64,000 bases of DNA from Musa acuminata AAA Group (taxonomy: Eukaryota > Streptophyta > Magnoliopsida > Zingiberales > Musaceae): positions 15,171,501-15,235,500 of the forward strand of contig NC_088359.1 in assembly GCF_036884655.1 (NCBI RefSeq), read 5' to 3'. Below, piece by piece: positions 1 to 11,729 of the stretch; position 1 is the stretch's first letter, and the number at the start of each line of letters is the position of its first letter. Position numbers and translations under genes: made by a program. Under the pieces are notes generated by a model. The model saw nothing but the letters and a program-made list of their open reading frames with translations, was not told the origin of the DNA and ran no database searches.

Positions 1-1588
1 ACTTGAATTATGAATGAGTTTTTTTATGATGTGTTAAAAGAATCACTTAAAAAGAAAATGCTTTTCCCATCTTAACGAGATTAATGATTTCATGATATTG
101 TGTGAATCTCGAAATTGATTTTGATGAAATAGTAATAACGTTATTCATGTTATGAATCTCAAAAATGATAATATGCTTCATGTGATAATATGAATACACG
201 AAACACTTATGATATGATTTTTATACAACTCCGTGTATTCATAAAATATTTATCTCCTCATCCAATAACTTTTCTTGATATTCCTTATGAGATGAAATGA
301 AATAATGCATGAAATACAAATGAGGAGTTATTGATCATGCATGGTAGGATATAATTTGACAAAATTGATACCATCATGATATGAAACATTTATGATTTGC
401 AATTATGCATGCAATACTTGTGCTTTCTAATTATGATGTGATGTATTGCATATGATGTAAATCATGATGAGTGCTAAGTTACACATTTTGAGAAGAAATT
501 GCTATATTGAAACATTAATGTAATTATGAATGATGATATGATATTATGCATGTAATACTTCAACTTATGATAATGCAATGATAAAATATTCATGATGAAA
601 AATTGTCTTGACATTCATAACTTGATTATTCATCCTTTGTCATGATTTTGAAATTGTTGTAAAAGGAAAAAGAACTACAAAACTGTATTCTTCCTTTCTT
701 TTTGACAATGACAAAGGGGGAGATAGCTAGCTTGCACAAGTCAAGAAGATGCAAAAACTTGATTGCTAGCTTGCCTATCTTAAGTAGCAAAGATTGCTAA
801 CTTGCTTATTTCAAGAAGCAAAAGTTGTCTTCTTGAACATCACCATCTTGAATATCTCAAGAAGCAAGACTTGCAACCTGCACATTACAATAGGAAGCAA
901 TAATCATGAGCCTACACAAGAAAGTTATCTTGCATTTGCTTTCGAAGTTTTTGCTAACTTGTATATCGTAAAAAATTTGCTAGCTTGTAGTCTAAAGAGA
1001 AGCGAAAAGTTACTATCTCAAAAGAAGCAAATGTGCTATCTTGCCTATCTCAAGAGGCAAAAATGCTAACTTGCACATCTAGCAAAACTTGATAAATTTG
1101 CATATCTCAAGAAGCAAGAGTTGCTTTCTTGAACATCTCTAAATTACTAGCTTGCATGTTCTAAAAATGCTATCTTGTATACTGTAGAACTTGCATATCT
1201 GAAACTTGATAGCCTGAATGTTCTAAGCATGATGTAACATTTGCTAAATTTTTTGGCTTCAAAACTGCATGATGATAAAACTTGATAATATGTTTTTCAT
1301 GCAATAAGTTAAACCAATATCACAAACACTTGATTATGATACTTCTCCTTTTTGTTGATGACAAAGGGGGAGAAGTATGTTGATGACATGACATGTTATG
1401 CATAAGTTTATGCATATGTTCATGTTGACGTGTTGCAAGTATTCATGATGAATATTGCAATGACTTGAATTCAGTTTGAATTCAAGGTTCTATCAATATG
1501 GCATATTGATAGGGGGAGTTTGTTTAAACTCCGGGAGTTAAGTTTAACTCCGTCATCAAGTGATTGTCATCATCAAAAAGGGTGAGAT
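1..1588 (+). mobile_element. 3' internal part of upstream copia tandem unit
   Basis: This AT-rich stretch has no domain-bearing ORF. It is nearly identical to 6046-7634, so it is the 3' internal portion of a copia (SIRE/Maximus-like) unit whose left part lies outside the window. It contains several polypurine stretches of the type AAAGGGGGAGA (near 713, 1364 and 1512). The last one, AAAAAGGGTGAGAT, abuts the LTR at 1589 and is probably the working polypurine tract. Small ORFs here (for example 794-1069) are repeat-derived and not convincing genes. Confidence 0.85.
725..1220 (+). repeat. Degenerate short-repeat block in copia 3' region
   Basis: Phrases such as TTGCTAGCTTGC and ATCTCAAGAAGCAAG recur irregularly, giving a degenerate tandem array. 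The same block occurs at about 6770-7265 in the second unit. No function is visible. Confidence 0.6.
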
Positions 1589-2518
1589 TGTTGAATCTCG
1601 TATTTTGATGATGAAACTACTTGATATATGTTTATGATTTAATATGCATTTTGAGTGACGCAGGATGCTTTGATCAGGATGAGATAATTAAAGCAGGAAC
1701 ATCATGTTGTACCGGAGGAACATGTCAGAAGATTGGACGTCGGGCCGGTGGATCGGTCGACGTATCGACAGAAGGCTTCGGGCCGTGGACTCGGGCATCG
1801 GGCCAAGAAGAGCGGTTATTGTGCCAAGGATATCGGAGTTGCGGAGTCAACTGGCCGATTGGGCAATAGGCCGCAGGAGAGGACGATGCACCGAAGAATC
1901 AGACGAAGCGTCGAGGGACCAATGACATGCCGGACAACTTGGTTAATTGCTTAGGATTAATTGTCTCGATCGAAGTTTTGTTTTAATTGTGCAGGATTAA
2001 CTATGATAACGATGAAGACATAAAGCAAAACAAAGTGTCGGAGTCAAGCGCGAAGGATTTGTTGCGAGTTCGAGAGTTCGACGGAAGTCCGAAGGTTCGT
2101 CGGGAATGCTACCGGAACTAGCCGAGAATGAGTTGGGAGCTTGCCGAAGGGTTTTTCGGAAGCTCGCCGGAAGGTTCGTTGGGAGTTCGCGGAGCTCGCC
2201 GAGAAAGATCATAGCTTGCCGAAGAAGCTCGTTGGAACTCGCTAAGAACAAATCGTGAAGTCTAGGAGCTTGCCGGGAGTCCGCAGAATGGTTTCCGAGA
2301 GTTCATCGGAAGACCGCCGGAAGTTTGCCAGAAGCTCGCCAGAAGAAGTCTTGACTTGCGGACTTTGTAATAGCTTAGAAAATGTCTTTAAAATCATACT
2401 TAGTACATTAATTAGGGTTAGGATTAGGTGTTAATCCTATAACCCAAGTAGGGGCCAATTAGGCCCAAGTTCGGACTGGTTTGGGCCAAGTTTGGAGCCA
2501 AACCAAGTGAGCTGAAAT

Positions 2519-2815
2519 AGTGAAAGAGGTGGCACCGCCCCAGCCAGGAGGTGGCACCGCCTGGGCTAAGCCTCCCAGCGAGACTGGGCGGTGCAACCTC
2601 CCCAGCCAGGAGGTGGCACCGCCTGAGCTCAGTCTTCGAGCAAGACTGGGCGGTGCAACCTCCCTGACAGAGAGGTGGCACCGCCTGAGCTCGGTCTTCG
2701 AGCTCTGGCAGAGAGGTGCAACCGCCTCAGTCAAGAGGTGGCACCGCCTGGGCTCAGTCTTCGAGCTCTGCCAGGCGGTGCAACCTCTCCAGTCAAGAGG
2801 TGCAACCGCCTGATC
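2519..2815 (+). repeat. GC-rich foldback minisatellite in copia U3
   Basis: The units alternate GAGGTGGCACCGCC with GGCGGTGCAACCTCC, which are near reverse complements, so neighbouring units can fold on each other. The array ends about 55 bp before the TATA box. The same array is at 8564-8860 in the other LTR. Overlapping ORFs of 66-97 aa on both strands come from the repeat and are not genes. Confidence 0.8.
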
Positions 2816-2870
2816 CCGGAATTCCGGGATTTGATCGTTTTGAGCTCCAAATTTGAATTGGATTGGGGCC

Positions 2871-2878
2871 TATAAATA
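2871..2878 (+). promoter_or_regulatory. TATA box of copia LTR
   Basis: TATAAATA lies in GGCCTATAAATACCCC. It is the expected Pol II promoter of the element and would put the transcript start near 2900. The equivalent box is at 8916-8923 in the downstream LTR. Confidence 0.75.
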
Positions 2879-3535
2879 CCCCACCCATTCAGCACTGAAA
2901 AGATACAGACCTACACCGAAATCTTGATCTTTTCTGTGATTCTAAGAGCTCAAAAGTGTTGTAAAGCCTTTAAGTCTCCTCCCTCGGATCTTCAAGTTTT
3001 TGAGTTGTAAAGTGAGGAGAGAAAGGTCTGTAAAGGTTGTCTCCTGAGCCTGTCAAAAGGAGAGAAACTGTAAAGGGGCAGTTGGCCTTCGCCTATTGAA
3101 GGAAGGCCTCTAGTTGACGTCGGTGACCTCGTCGGTGGAGGAAGCCAAAAGTGGAGTAGGTCAAGACTGATCGAACCACTCTAAATCTCTGGTTTGCGTT
3201 TATTTTGAGCACTTTATCATTACTGCAAACCTCCTTCATAACTACTGCTTTCTGCGCTCTTACGAACAAGTTCTAAGTGCTGTTCCTTTAGAATCTGCAT
3301 TCAGACGTAAATCGGTGTTTTCGTACATTACAGTTTACGTTACGTTTTGATTCTGCAAAACTGTCTTCTACGCCTTCACGAACAAGTTTCTAAGTGCTGA
3401 TCTGTCCGAATCTGCTTTCAGACGTAAACTAGTGTTTTCGTACGATATTTACATTGCAGTTTACGTTTACGCCTTGATTATGCAAAACTGTCTTCTGCGC
3501 TTTTACGAACGAGTTTCTAAAGTTCAGATCCTTTT

Positions 3536-3980
3536 GAAACTGCGTTTAGATGTAAAATTACGTTTAGACGTAAAACTGCTCAAACTACATTTAGACGTTT
3601 TAAACGTAAATCTGCGTTTAGACGTAAATCTGTGTTTAGACATAAATCTGCCTTTAGACGTAAAACTACGTTTAGACGTAAATAATGTTTAAACGTAAAA
3701 CTGCGTTTTAGACGTAAAACTGAGTTTAGACGTAAATCTGCGTTTAGACATAAATCTGCGTTTAGACGTAAATCTGCTTTTTGCAGACTGCTTTTTGAGC
3801 TGTACAATAGCAGCACATTATACTTCTGCATAAACTGCGCTTAGACGCAAACTGTGTTTAGACGCAAACTGTGTTTAGACGCAAACTGCGCTTAGACGCA
3901 AACTGCGCTTAGACGCAATCTGCATTTAGACGCAAACTGCGTTTAGACGCTAACTGTGTTTAAATGTAAACTGCACTTAA
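3536..3980 (+). repeat. TTTAGACG tandem arrays in copia R-U5
   Basis: Two adjoining arrays of roughly 17-18 bp units are present. The first (about 3536-3780) repeats CTGCGTTTAGACGTAAA. The second (about 3834-3980) repeats AAACTGCGCTTAGACGC. Many units of the first array contain an ACGT core. Matching arrays are at about 9585-10060 in the other LTR, with a different number of units. Confidence 0.8.
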
Positions 3981-4104
3981 TCATAAGTAATCTTAGAATT
4001 GGCTTTATCGAACGAACGCAGCTTTCGTTTTTAATCGCTGAAAGATTTCCGCTACACTAATTCACCCCCCCCCCCCCCCTCTTAGTGCTCTCGATCCTAA
4101 CAAG

Positions 4105-4116
4105 TGGTATCAAAGC
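4105..4116 (+). promoter_or_regulatory. Primer binding site (tRNA-iMet)
   Basis: TGGTATCAAAGC lies three bases after the LTR end. It matches the usual plant initiator-Met PBS TGGTATCAGAGC with one change. Confidence 0.85.
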
Positions 4117-4152
4117 TTGGTATTTCTCATTTCGGATTTACACCCGAGAGAA

Positions 4153-5064
4153 ATGGCTCTTCAAGAGGGCTTTTCGATCTTTCGTCCACCGTTCTTTAAC
4201 GGATTGGACTACACTAATTGGAAAACTCGAATGAGAGTTTTCTTGATTTATCTAAATCTGGATTTATGGAATATCGTTGAAAACGGTTTTCAACTTCCTT
4301 CTAAACCGACGAACGAATGGTCGGATTTGGAGAAGAAGTATTTTTCTTTAAACGCAAAGGCTATGAATGCCTTATTTTGCGCTTTAGACAAAAATGAGTT
4401 CAATCGGGTTTCTTTGTGCGAAACGGCTTACGATATTTGGCGCACTCTTGAAATCACGCACGAGGGAACTAGTAGAGTCAAAGACTCGAAAGTTAATATT
4501 TTACTGCATGATTTCGAGCTTTTTCATATGAAACCAAGCGAAACCATTGTTGACATGTACACCCGTTTTATGGATGTCGTCAATGGTTTAAATTCACTTG
4601 GTAAAAGCTTTTCGGATTTTGAACTCGTTAACAAAGTTTTGCGCTCACTTTCTAAAACTTGGGATTCAAAAGTAACTGCTATTCAAGAATCGAAAAACTT
4701 GAACCAATTTCCACTTGAAGAACTAATTGGTTCATTGATCACATATGAAATGACGTGCAATGCACGTGAAGAACTTGAGAACCACCTTCCAAAGAACAGG
4801 AAGGATTTGGGACATAGAACATTTGAAGACCACTCGAGCATAAGCTCAAGTGATGGTGAACTTAAACTACAAATGAAACGAAAATTAAAAAGCAAAAAGA
4901 ATCAAACTACTTGCTTTAAATGCAAGAAGAAGAACAAAAATTGGGATGAATCGAGCTCCTCCGAAGAAGAGAAAGTCAACAAAAGCAAGGCGGCAAACTA
5001 CGCCTTAACAGCCCACAATGATGAGGTAATCGAAATCCCCCTAATTTATTTTGAAATTACTTGA
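4153..5064 (+). pseudogene. gag: Copia gag remnant (SIRE/Maximus-like)
   Basis: The likely start is the ATG at 4153 (MALQEGFSIFRPPFFNG); the open frame reaches 4117 only through a TTG. The product resembles copia gag polypeptides (DUF4219/UBN2 type), with the NGLDYTNWKTRMRVFL block near the N terminus and a later EELIGSLITYEMTC block. The CCHC knuckle is broken: it reads CFKCKKK and jumps straight into the acidic SSSSEEE tail, whereas the related gag at 59373 has a full CX2CX4HX4C motif. The frame then runs into unrelated sequence and stops at 5064. No protease, integrase, RT or RNase H follows, so this copy is a deletion derivative. Gag would normally form the cytoplasmic virus-like particle that packages element RNA. 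Confidence 0.85.
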
Positions 5065-7634
5065 TGCTTTCATGATGTATTTTTCTCTTTTAGTTTAGAA
5101 TTAATTTTCTTAAAAATTACATGTTAAAAAAAAAAAATTATTATGATCATACTAAGTAATTTCGAAAATGATAATATTGCATATTTTTTGATAAACAAAT
5201 AAAATGATCTTGACTGAAAATATGAAATCAAGGTTAATAAGTAATAATGTGCATTACGTTGATTTCCATTGTTGTTTCTCGATTTTGATTAAAGATCATG
5301 TTTGATTTGAAGAAATGCATAATGATGAAATTAAATATTTCGATTGACAATTTCATGCATGAGATATACATGATAATTTTTGTGATTGATGGTTTTATGA
5401 TGAAATTCATTTTACGATCCTAAACATTGATGCATGTTTTTATTTGACATAAATGAAAAAGCATGCTAACATGAAATCGATCACTTAAGATGAAACACTT
5501 AAAAAAGGGGAGAAATATATGAATTGATGCTATAAACACTATGCTATGATTATCCCATGCTTGCATCACCAAGAAATATATGATTGCTATCATTGCTATA
5601 TGCCCTGTATCAAGATATCAAACAAAAATTTGCATCATACGAGCTGATATCTTACCATGTGATGCAATGCTACACTTGCCAAAATATTCGAAATGTGTAC
5701 ATCACGCCTTGTATCAAGATATCAAACAAAATCTTGCTTCACAGTTTTACGCATTGATATCTTACCATATGATGAAATGCTACAATTGATGAACACTTGA
5801 AATGTAATCCTCTATCTTATTGATTTTTCAATAAATCGATACTTGTCATACATGAATTTATTGAATGTAATTTTGAGGATGATTTCATATTTGACAAATG
5901 CTTGATTCGTATTTACGACATAAGATACACTTTATATATGAATCATGCATCAATCATGTTAAATGCTTCAATCATTTTCTATCTCTAGAGTTCTCGATTT
6001 TGATGAAATACAAGTGATAAATTCATTTATGATATCTTGTAAATCACTTGAATTATGAATGAGTTTTTTTATGATGTGTTAAAAGAATCACTTAAAAAGA
6101 AAATGCTTTTCCCATCTTATCGAGATTAATGATTTCATGATATTGTGTGAATCTCGAAATTGATTTTGATGAAATAGTAATAACGTTATTCATGTTATGA
6201 ATCTCAAAAATGATAATATGCTTCATGTGATAATATGAATACACGAAACACTTATGATATGATTTTTATACAACTCCGTGTATTCATAAAATATTTATCT
6301 CCTCATCCAATAACTTTTCTTGATATTCCTTATGAGATGAAATGAAATAATGCTTGAAATACAAATGAGGAGTTATTGATCATGCATGGTAGGATATAAT
6401 TTGACAAAATTGATACCATCATGATATGAAACATTTATGATTTGCAATTATGCATGCAATACTTGTGCTTTCTAATTATGATGTGATGTATTGCATATGA
6501 TGTAAATCATGATGAGTGCTAAGTTACACATTTTGAGAAGAAATTGCTATATTGAAACATTAATGTAATTATGAATGATGATATGATATTATGCATGTAA
6601 TACTTCAACTTATGATAATGCAATGATAAAATATTCATGATGAAAAATTGTCTTGACATTCATAACTTGATTATTCATCCTTTGTCATGATTTTGAAATT
6701 GTTGTAAAAGGAAAAAGAACTACAAAACTGTATTCTTCCTTTCTTTTTGACAATGACAAAGGGGGAGATAGCTAGCTTGCACAAGTCAAGAAGATGCAAA
6801 AACTTGATTGCTAGCTTGCCTATCTTAAGTAGCAAATATTGCTAACTTGCTTATTTCAAGAAGCAAAAGTTGTCTTCTTGAACATCACCATCTTGAATAT
6901 CTCAAGAAGCAAGACTTGCAACCTGCACATTACAATAGGAAGCAATAATCATGAGCCTACACAAGAAAGTTATCTTGCATTTGCTTTCGAAGTTTTTGCT
7001 AACTTGTATATCGTAAAAAATTTGCTAGCTTGTAGTCTAAAGAGAAGCGAAAAGTTGCTATCTCAAAAGAAGCAAATGTGCTATCTTGCCTATCTCAAGA
7101 GGCAAAAATGCTAACTTGCACATCTAGCAAAACTTGATAAATTTGCATATCTCAAGAAGCAAGAGTTGCTTTCTTGAACATCTCTAAATTACTAGCTTGC
7201 ATGTTCTAAAAGTGCTATCTTGTATACTGTAGAACTTGCATATCTGAAACTTGATAGCCTGAATGTTCTAAGCATGATGTAACATTTGCTAAATTTTTTG
7301 GCTTCAAAACTGCATGATGATAAAACTTGATAATATGTTTTTCATGCAATAAGTTAAACCAATATCACAAACACTTGATTATGATACTTCTCCTTTTTGT
7401 TGATGACAAAGGGGGAGAAGTATGTTGATGACATGACATGTTATGCATAAGTTTATGCATATGTTCATGTTGACGTGTTGCAAGTATTCATGATGAATAT
7501 TGCAATGACTTGAATTCAGTTTGAATTCAAGGTTCTATCAATATGGCATATTGATAGGGGGAGTTTGTTTAAACTCCGAGAGTTAAGTTTAACTCCGTCA
7601 TCAAGTGATTGTCATCATCAAAAAGGGGGAGATT
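5065..7634 (+). other. Pol-less internal region of copia tandem unit
   Basis: This is AT-rich non-coding sequence. From 6046 onward it repeats 1-1588. An intact copia would carry PR-IN-RT-RH here, and none of those motifs was found, so several kilobases are missing. The terminal purine tract AAAAAGGGGGAGAT (about 7621-7634) abuts the 3' LTR. Confidence 0.75.
5602..5815 (+). repeat. Two-copy direct repeat of about 106 bp
   Basis: The phrase TGTATCAAGATATCAAACAA occurs near 5606 and again near 5712. Each copy is followed by GATATCTTACCAT and a GAAATG block, giving an imperfect tandem duplication inside the copia remnant. Confidence 0.7.
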
Positions 7635-10177
7635 GTTGAATCTCGTATTTTGATGATGAAACTACTTGATATATGTTTATGATTTAATATGCATTTTGAG
7701 TGACGCAGGATGCTTTGATCAGGATGAGATAATTAAAGCAGGAACATCATGTTGTACCGGAGGAACATGTCAGAAGATTGGACGTCGGGCCGGTGGATCG
7801 GTCGACGTATCGACAGAAGGCTTCGGGCCGTGGACTCGGGCATCGGGCCAAGAAGAGTGGTTATTGTGCCAAGGATATCGGAGTTGCGGAGTCAACTGGC
7901 CGATTGGGCAATAGGCCGCAGGAGAGGACGATGCGCCGAAGAATCAGACGAAGCGTCGAGGGACCAATGACATGCCGGACAACTTGGTTAATTGCTTAGG
8001 ATTAATTGTCTCGATCGAAGTTTTGTTTTAATTGTGCAGGATTAACTATGATAACGATGAAGACATAAAGCAAAACAAAGTGTCGGAGTCAAGCGCGAAG
8101 GATTTGATGCGAGTTCGAGAGTTCGACGGAAGTCCGAAGGTTCGTCGGGAATGCTACTGGAACTAGCCGAGAATGAGTTGGGAGCTTGCCGAAGGGTTTT
8201 TCGGAAGCTCGCCGGAAGGTTCGTTGGGAGTTCGCGGAGCTCGCCGAGAAAGATCAGAGCTTGCCGAAGAAGCTCATTGGAACTCGCTAAGAACAAATCG
8301 TGAAGTCTAGGAGCTTGCCGGGAGTCCGCAGAATGGTTTCCGAGAGTTCATCGGAAGACCGCCGGAAGTTTGCCAGAAGCTCGCCAGAAGAAGTCTTGAC
8401 TTGCGGACTTTGTAATAGCTTAGAAAATGTCTTTAAAATCATACTTAGTACATTAATTAGGGTTAGGATTAGGTGTTAATCCTATAACCCAAGTAGGGGC
8501 CAATTAGGCCCAAGTTCGGACTGGTTTGGGCCAAGTTTGGAGCCAAACCAAGTGAGCTGAAATAGTGAAAGAGGTGGCACCGCCCCAGCCAGGAGGTGGC
8601 ACCGCCTGGGCTAAGCCTCCCAGCGAGACTGGGCGGTGCAACCTCCCCAGCCAGGAGGTGGCACCGCCTGAGCTCAGTCTTCGAGCAAGACTGGGCGGTG
8701 CAACCTCCCTGACAGAGAGGTGGCACCGCCTGAGCTCGGTCTTCGAGCTCTGGCAGAGAGGTGCAACTACCTCAGTCAAGAGGTGGCACCGCCTGGGCTC
8801 AGTCTTCGAGCTCTGCCAGGCGGTGCAACCTCTCCAGTCAAGAGGTGCAACCGCCTGATCCCGGAATTCCGAGATTTGATCGTTTTGAGCTCCAAATTTG
8901 AATTGGATTGGGGCCTATAAATACCCCAGCCATTCAGCACTGAAAAGATACAGACCTACACCGAAATCTTGATCTTTTCTGTGATTCTAAGAGCTCAAAA
9001 GTGTTGTAAAGCCTTTAAGTCTCCTCTTTCTGTTCTTCAAGTTTTTGAGTTGTAAAGTGAGGAGAGAAAGGTCTGTAAAGGTTGTCTCCTGAGCCTGTCA
9101 AAAGGAGAGAAACTGTAAAAGGGCAGTTGGCCTTCGCCTATTGAAGGAAGGCCTCTAGTTGACGTCGGTGACCTCGTCGGTGGAGGAAGCCAAAAGTGGA
9201 GTAGGTCAAGACTGACCGAACCACTCTAAATCTCTGGTTTGCGTTTATTTTGAGCACTTTATCATTACTGTAAACCTCCTTCATAACTACTGCTTTCTGC
9301 GCTTTTACGAACAAGTTCTAAGTGCTGTTCCTTTAGAATCTGCATTCAGACGTAAATCGGTGTTTTCGTACATTACAGTTTACGTTTACGTTTTGATTCT
9401 GCAAAACTGTCTTCTAAGCCTTCACGAACAAGTTTCTAAGTGCTGATCTGTCCGAATCTGCTTTCAGACGTAAACTAGTGTTTTCGTACGATATTTACAT
9501 TCCAGTTTACGTTTACGCCATGATTCTGCAAAACTTTCTTCTACGCTTTTACGAACGAGTTTCTAAAGTTCAGATCCTTTTGAAACTGCGTCTAGACGTA
9601 AAATTGCGTTTAGACGTAAAACTGCTCAAACTGCATTTAGACGTTTTAAACGTAAATCTGCGTTTAGACGTAAATCTGCGTTTAGACATAAATCTGCCTT
9701 TAGACGAAAACTGCGTTTAGACGTAAACTACGTTTAAACGTAAAACTGTGTTTTAGACGTAAAACTGAGTTTAGACGTAAATCTGCGTTTAGACGTAAAT
9801 CTGCGTTTAGACGTAAATCTGCTTTTTGCAGATTGCTTTTTGAGCTGTACAATAGCAGCACATTATACTTCTGCTTAAACTGCGCTTAGACGCAAATTGT
9901 GTTTAGACGCAAACTGTGTTTAGACGCAAACTGCGCTTAGACGCAATCTGCGCTTAGACGCAAACTGCGCTTAGACGCAATCTGAGTTTAGACGCAATCT
10001 GCATTTAGACGCAAATTGCGTTTAGACGCTAACTGTGTTTAAACGTAAACTGCACTTAATCATAAGTAATCTTAGAATCGGCGTTATCGAACGAACGCAG
10101 CTTTCGTTTTTAATTGCTGAAAGATTTCCGCTGAACTAATTCACCCCCCCCTCCTCTTAGTGCTCTCGATCCTAACA
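7635..10177 (+). repeat. Copia 3' LTR (downstream LTR of the tandem)
   Basis: The sequence begins TGTTGAATCTCG and ends GATCCTAACA. It is about 2543 bp and is a close copy of 1589-4102, with small indels mainly in the TTTAGACG arrays. It holds the foldback array (8564-8860), a TATA box (8916-8923) and a C-run (about 10143-10151). No PBS follows; the sequence jumps to a minus-strand copia LTR fragment, so this is the right edge of the insertion. Confidence 0.92.
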
Positions 10178-10482
10178 CGACGAACTCTCGATAATGCTCC
10201 GGCGGACTCCCAGCAAGCTCCTGGACTTTGCGACAATCTTCTTGGCAAGTTCCGATGAGCTTCTATGGCACAACTTCTTGGTTGATTCTTGTAGAACTTC
10301 CGACGAACGTCCAGACTTCCAACGAACTCTCGAACTCCCAACATGATCTCGATCTTGACTCCGGCACAACACCTGCTTTCTGTCTTACTGCCATCGTAGT
10401 TAATCCTATACAATTTTCTCAACATATAGATTAGATCAAACACATTACAATTGACTTCATCATCAAAATCTGAGATTCAACA
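10178..10482 (-). repeat. Copia LTR fragment Z (5' part of LTR)
   Basis: On the minus strand it begins TGTTGAATCTCAG at 10482 and continues as a related copia LTR until cut at 10178 by the plus-strand copia LTR. The short ORFs here are LTR sequence and not genes. Confidence 0.75.
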
Positions 10483-10536
10483 CCGGCTTGCTTCTGGCGA
10501 TCTTCCGACGAGTTTTCGGTGAGTCTTCCAAAGTGC
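10483..10536 (-). repeat. Copia LTR fragment Y (inner piece)
   Basis: This GC-rich stretch has the character of copia U3 sequence. If G (10537-39918) is removed it becomes continuous with 39919-40099, so both are pieces of one minus-strand LTR. It is cut on its left by fragment Z. Confidence 0.6.
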
Positions 10537-10721
10537 TGTCACGTACTTAGCTGGTTTTGCCTAAGTCGTGCGGCACCCTTGCATGTCCGTCCGCAAAGGT
10601 CAGCCTCCCCGAAGCCTCCCATTGTCCCTTAGGACCAACAAAAGAGAGAACGGGCTAGAGAGAACGCCTCAATCGGGATCCACAAGCAAATATCTCCGAA
10701 AAAATACTTCATAGACAATGC

Positions 10722-10731
10722 AAATTACAAA
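10722..10731. other. Target site duplication of LINE-1
   Basis: AAATTACAAA occurs here and again at 15566-15575 after the LINE poly(A). The sister LTR at about 39658-39667 has this sequence only once, giving the unfilled site. Confidence 0.9.
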
Positions 10732-10732
10732 T

Positions 10733-11703
10733 TACGCTGGTCCCCTAATGTCCGTTTGGAGTTAGACAGTCTATAGTCTATTCCCTTATGGGTATCGTTT
10801 CAAGGTCTCCCTCTACATCTTTGGAGTCGACGTTTTATTGCAAAGTTATGCAGTACTTTGGGACAGCCACTCTATATTGATAAAGCAACAGCTGCGCAGA
10901 CGAGATTAACATTTGCTCGAGCATGTGTACTGGTTTCCTCTGACGAAGATCTCCCTAATGAGGTTTTTTATCGAGATCTTGAAGGGAACACTCGTAAGGT
11001 ACATGTCTCATATTCTTGGAAGCCACAACGATGCAAGAGTTGCTTATCTTTTGGTCATACAAATGGAGCCTGTCAACAAACCCCGAAACCAATTAATAAG
11101 ATCTACAGGCCACGTCAGATGCCTCAGCAACAAGGCGAACCTCCTCTAATGGTAGTAGAACCGGTGGTGACGCAGACGTGTGAGCATTTCGACTCGCAGG
11201 GACAGCGCCATAGACAAGACAAATCAGGAACTTTATCTCTCCCTATTATGTCGGAGCTTTCCACAACAGCCCATGGTACTCATGGACAAGAGAAGCAGAA
11301 GTTGGAAACTTCATCTCTTACTATATTACTGGATCCATCCACAACAGGAATTCCAATATCCACTCAACATGCCAACCAAGACATTGTGACTCAACAAACT
11401 CAAGCACCAACAAACATCGCCAGCAAGGATATTCTGCCACAACAAACACAGGCCCCAACAAACCTTGTTAGTAAGGATATTCTGCCTCAACTATCTCAAG
11501 CATCAATAAATCATACTAACCAGGATATTGCGCCTCAACAATCAGACTACTTGACTCAAGGTATAAAGTTTAAAAATTTGCTAGCTGTGGATGAAGTGGA
11601 TAAATATAGAAATAAGGCCTTAAAAGGTAAAGATATTGTGCGGGAGGAAAATGCAAAACCTAAGGATAAGAAAAAGGATGGTACTATCCATTCAAAGTCG
11701 TAG
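10733..11703 (+). pseudogene. LINE ORF1 C-terminal remnant
   Basis: This is the C-terminal two thirds of the LINE RNA-binding protein. It enters at about residue 178 of the 508-residue ORF1 and has an in-frame TAG at 10774-10776, where the intact copies have a Gln codon. An open frame continues from the ATG at 10858. It keeps the end of the DUF4283-like region (LWSRRFIAKLCSTLGQPLY), a CCHC knuckle (CKSCLSFGHTNGAC), a Gln/Thr/Pro-rich linker with repeated QQTQAPTN phrases, and a lysine-rich C terminus. ORF1 proteins coat LINE RNA and deliver it to the nucleus. The N-terminal third, including the basic segment, is missing. Confidence 0.85.
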
Positions 11704-11729
11704 AATGAATACCTTACTTTCTTTTTCTG

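Larger units (their letters stand above)
1589..4102 (+). repeat. Copia LTR (shared middle LTR of the tandem)
   Basis: The LTR begins TGTTGAATCTCG directly after a purine tract and ends GATCCTAACA directly before a PBS, so it has TG...CA ends. It is about 2.5 kb and matches 7635-10177. The order inside is a U3 with GAAGTTCGAGAG-type repeats, a GC-rich hairpin array (2519-2815), a TATA box (2871), a long R-U5 with TTTAGACG arrays (3536-3980), and a C-run (about 4066-4079) near the end. It serves as 3' LTR for the upstream unit and as 5' LTR for the downstream unit. Confidence 0.93.

Noticed and set aside
794..1069. 91-aa ORF conserved at 6839-7114
   Set aside because: Conservation comes from the tandem duplication of the copia internal region. 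The sequence is a degenerate repeat without a domain.
2424..2875. Overlapping ORFs of 66-97 aa on both strands in the copia LTR (also 8469-8920 and 58535-58829)
   Set aside because: They lie in GC-rich foldback repeats, so the lack of stops follows from repeat composition. They occur identically in each LTR and show no domain.
3536..3980. CRISPR-like array
   Set aside because: The units are contiguous and drift gradually with no unique spacers, and the setting is a plant LTR.
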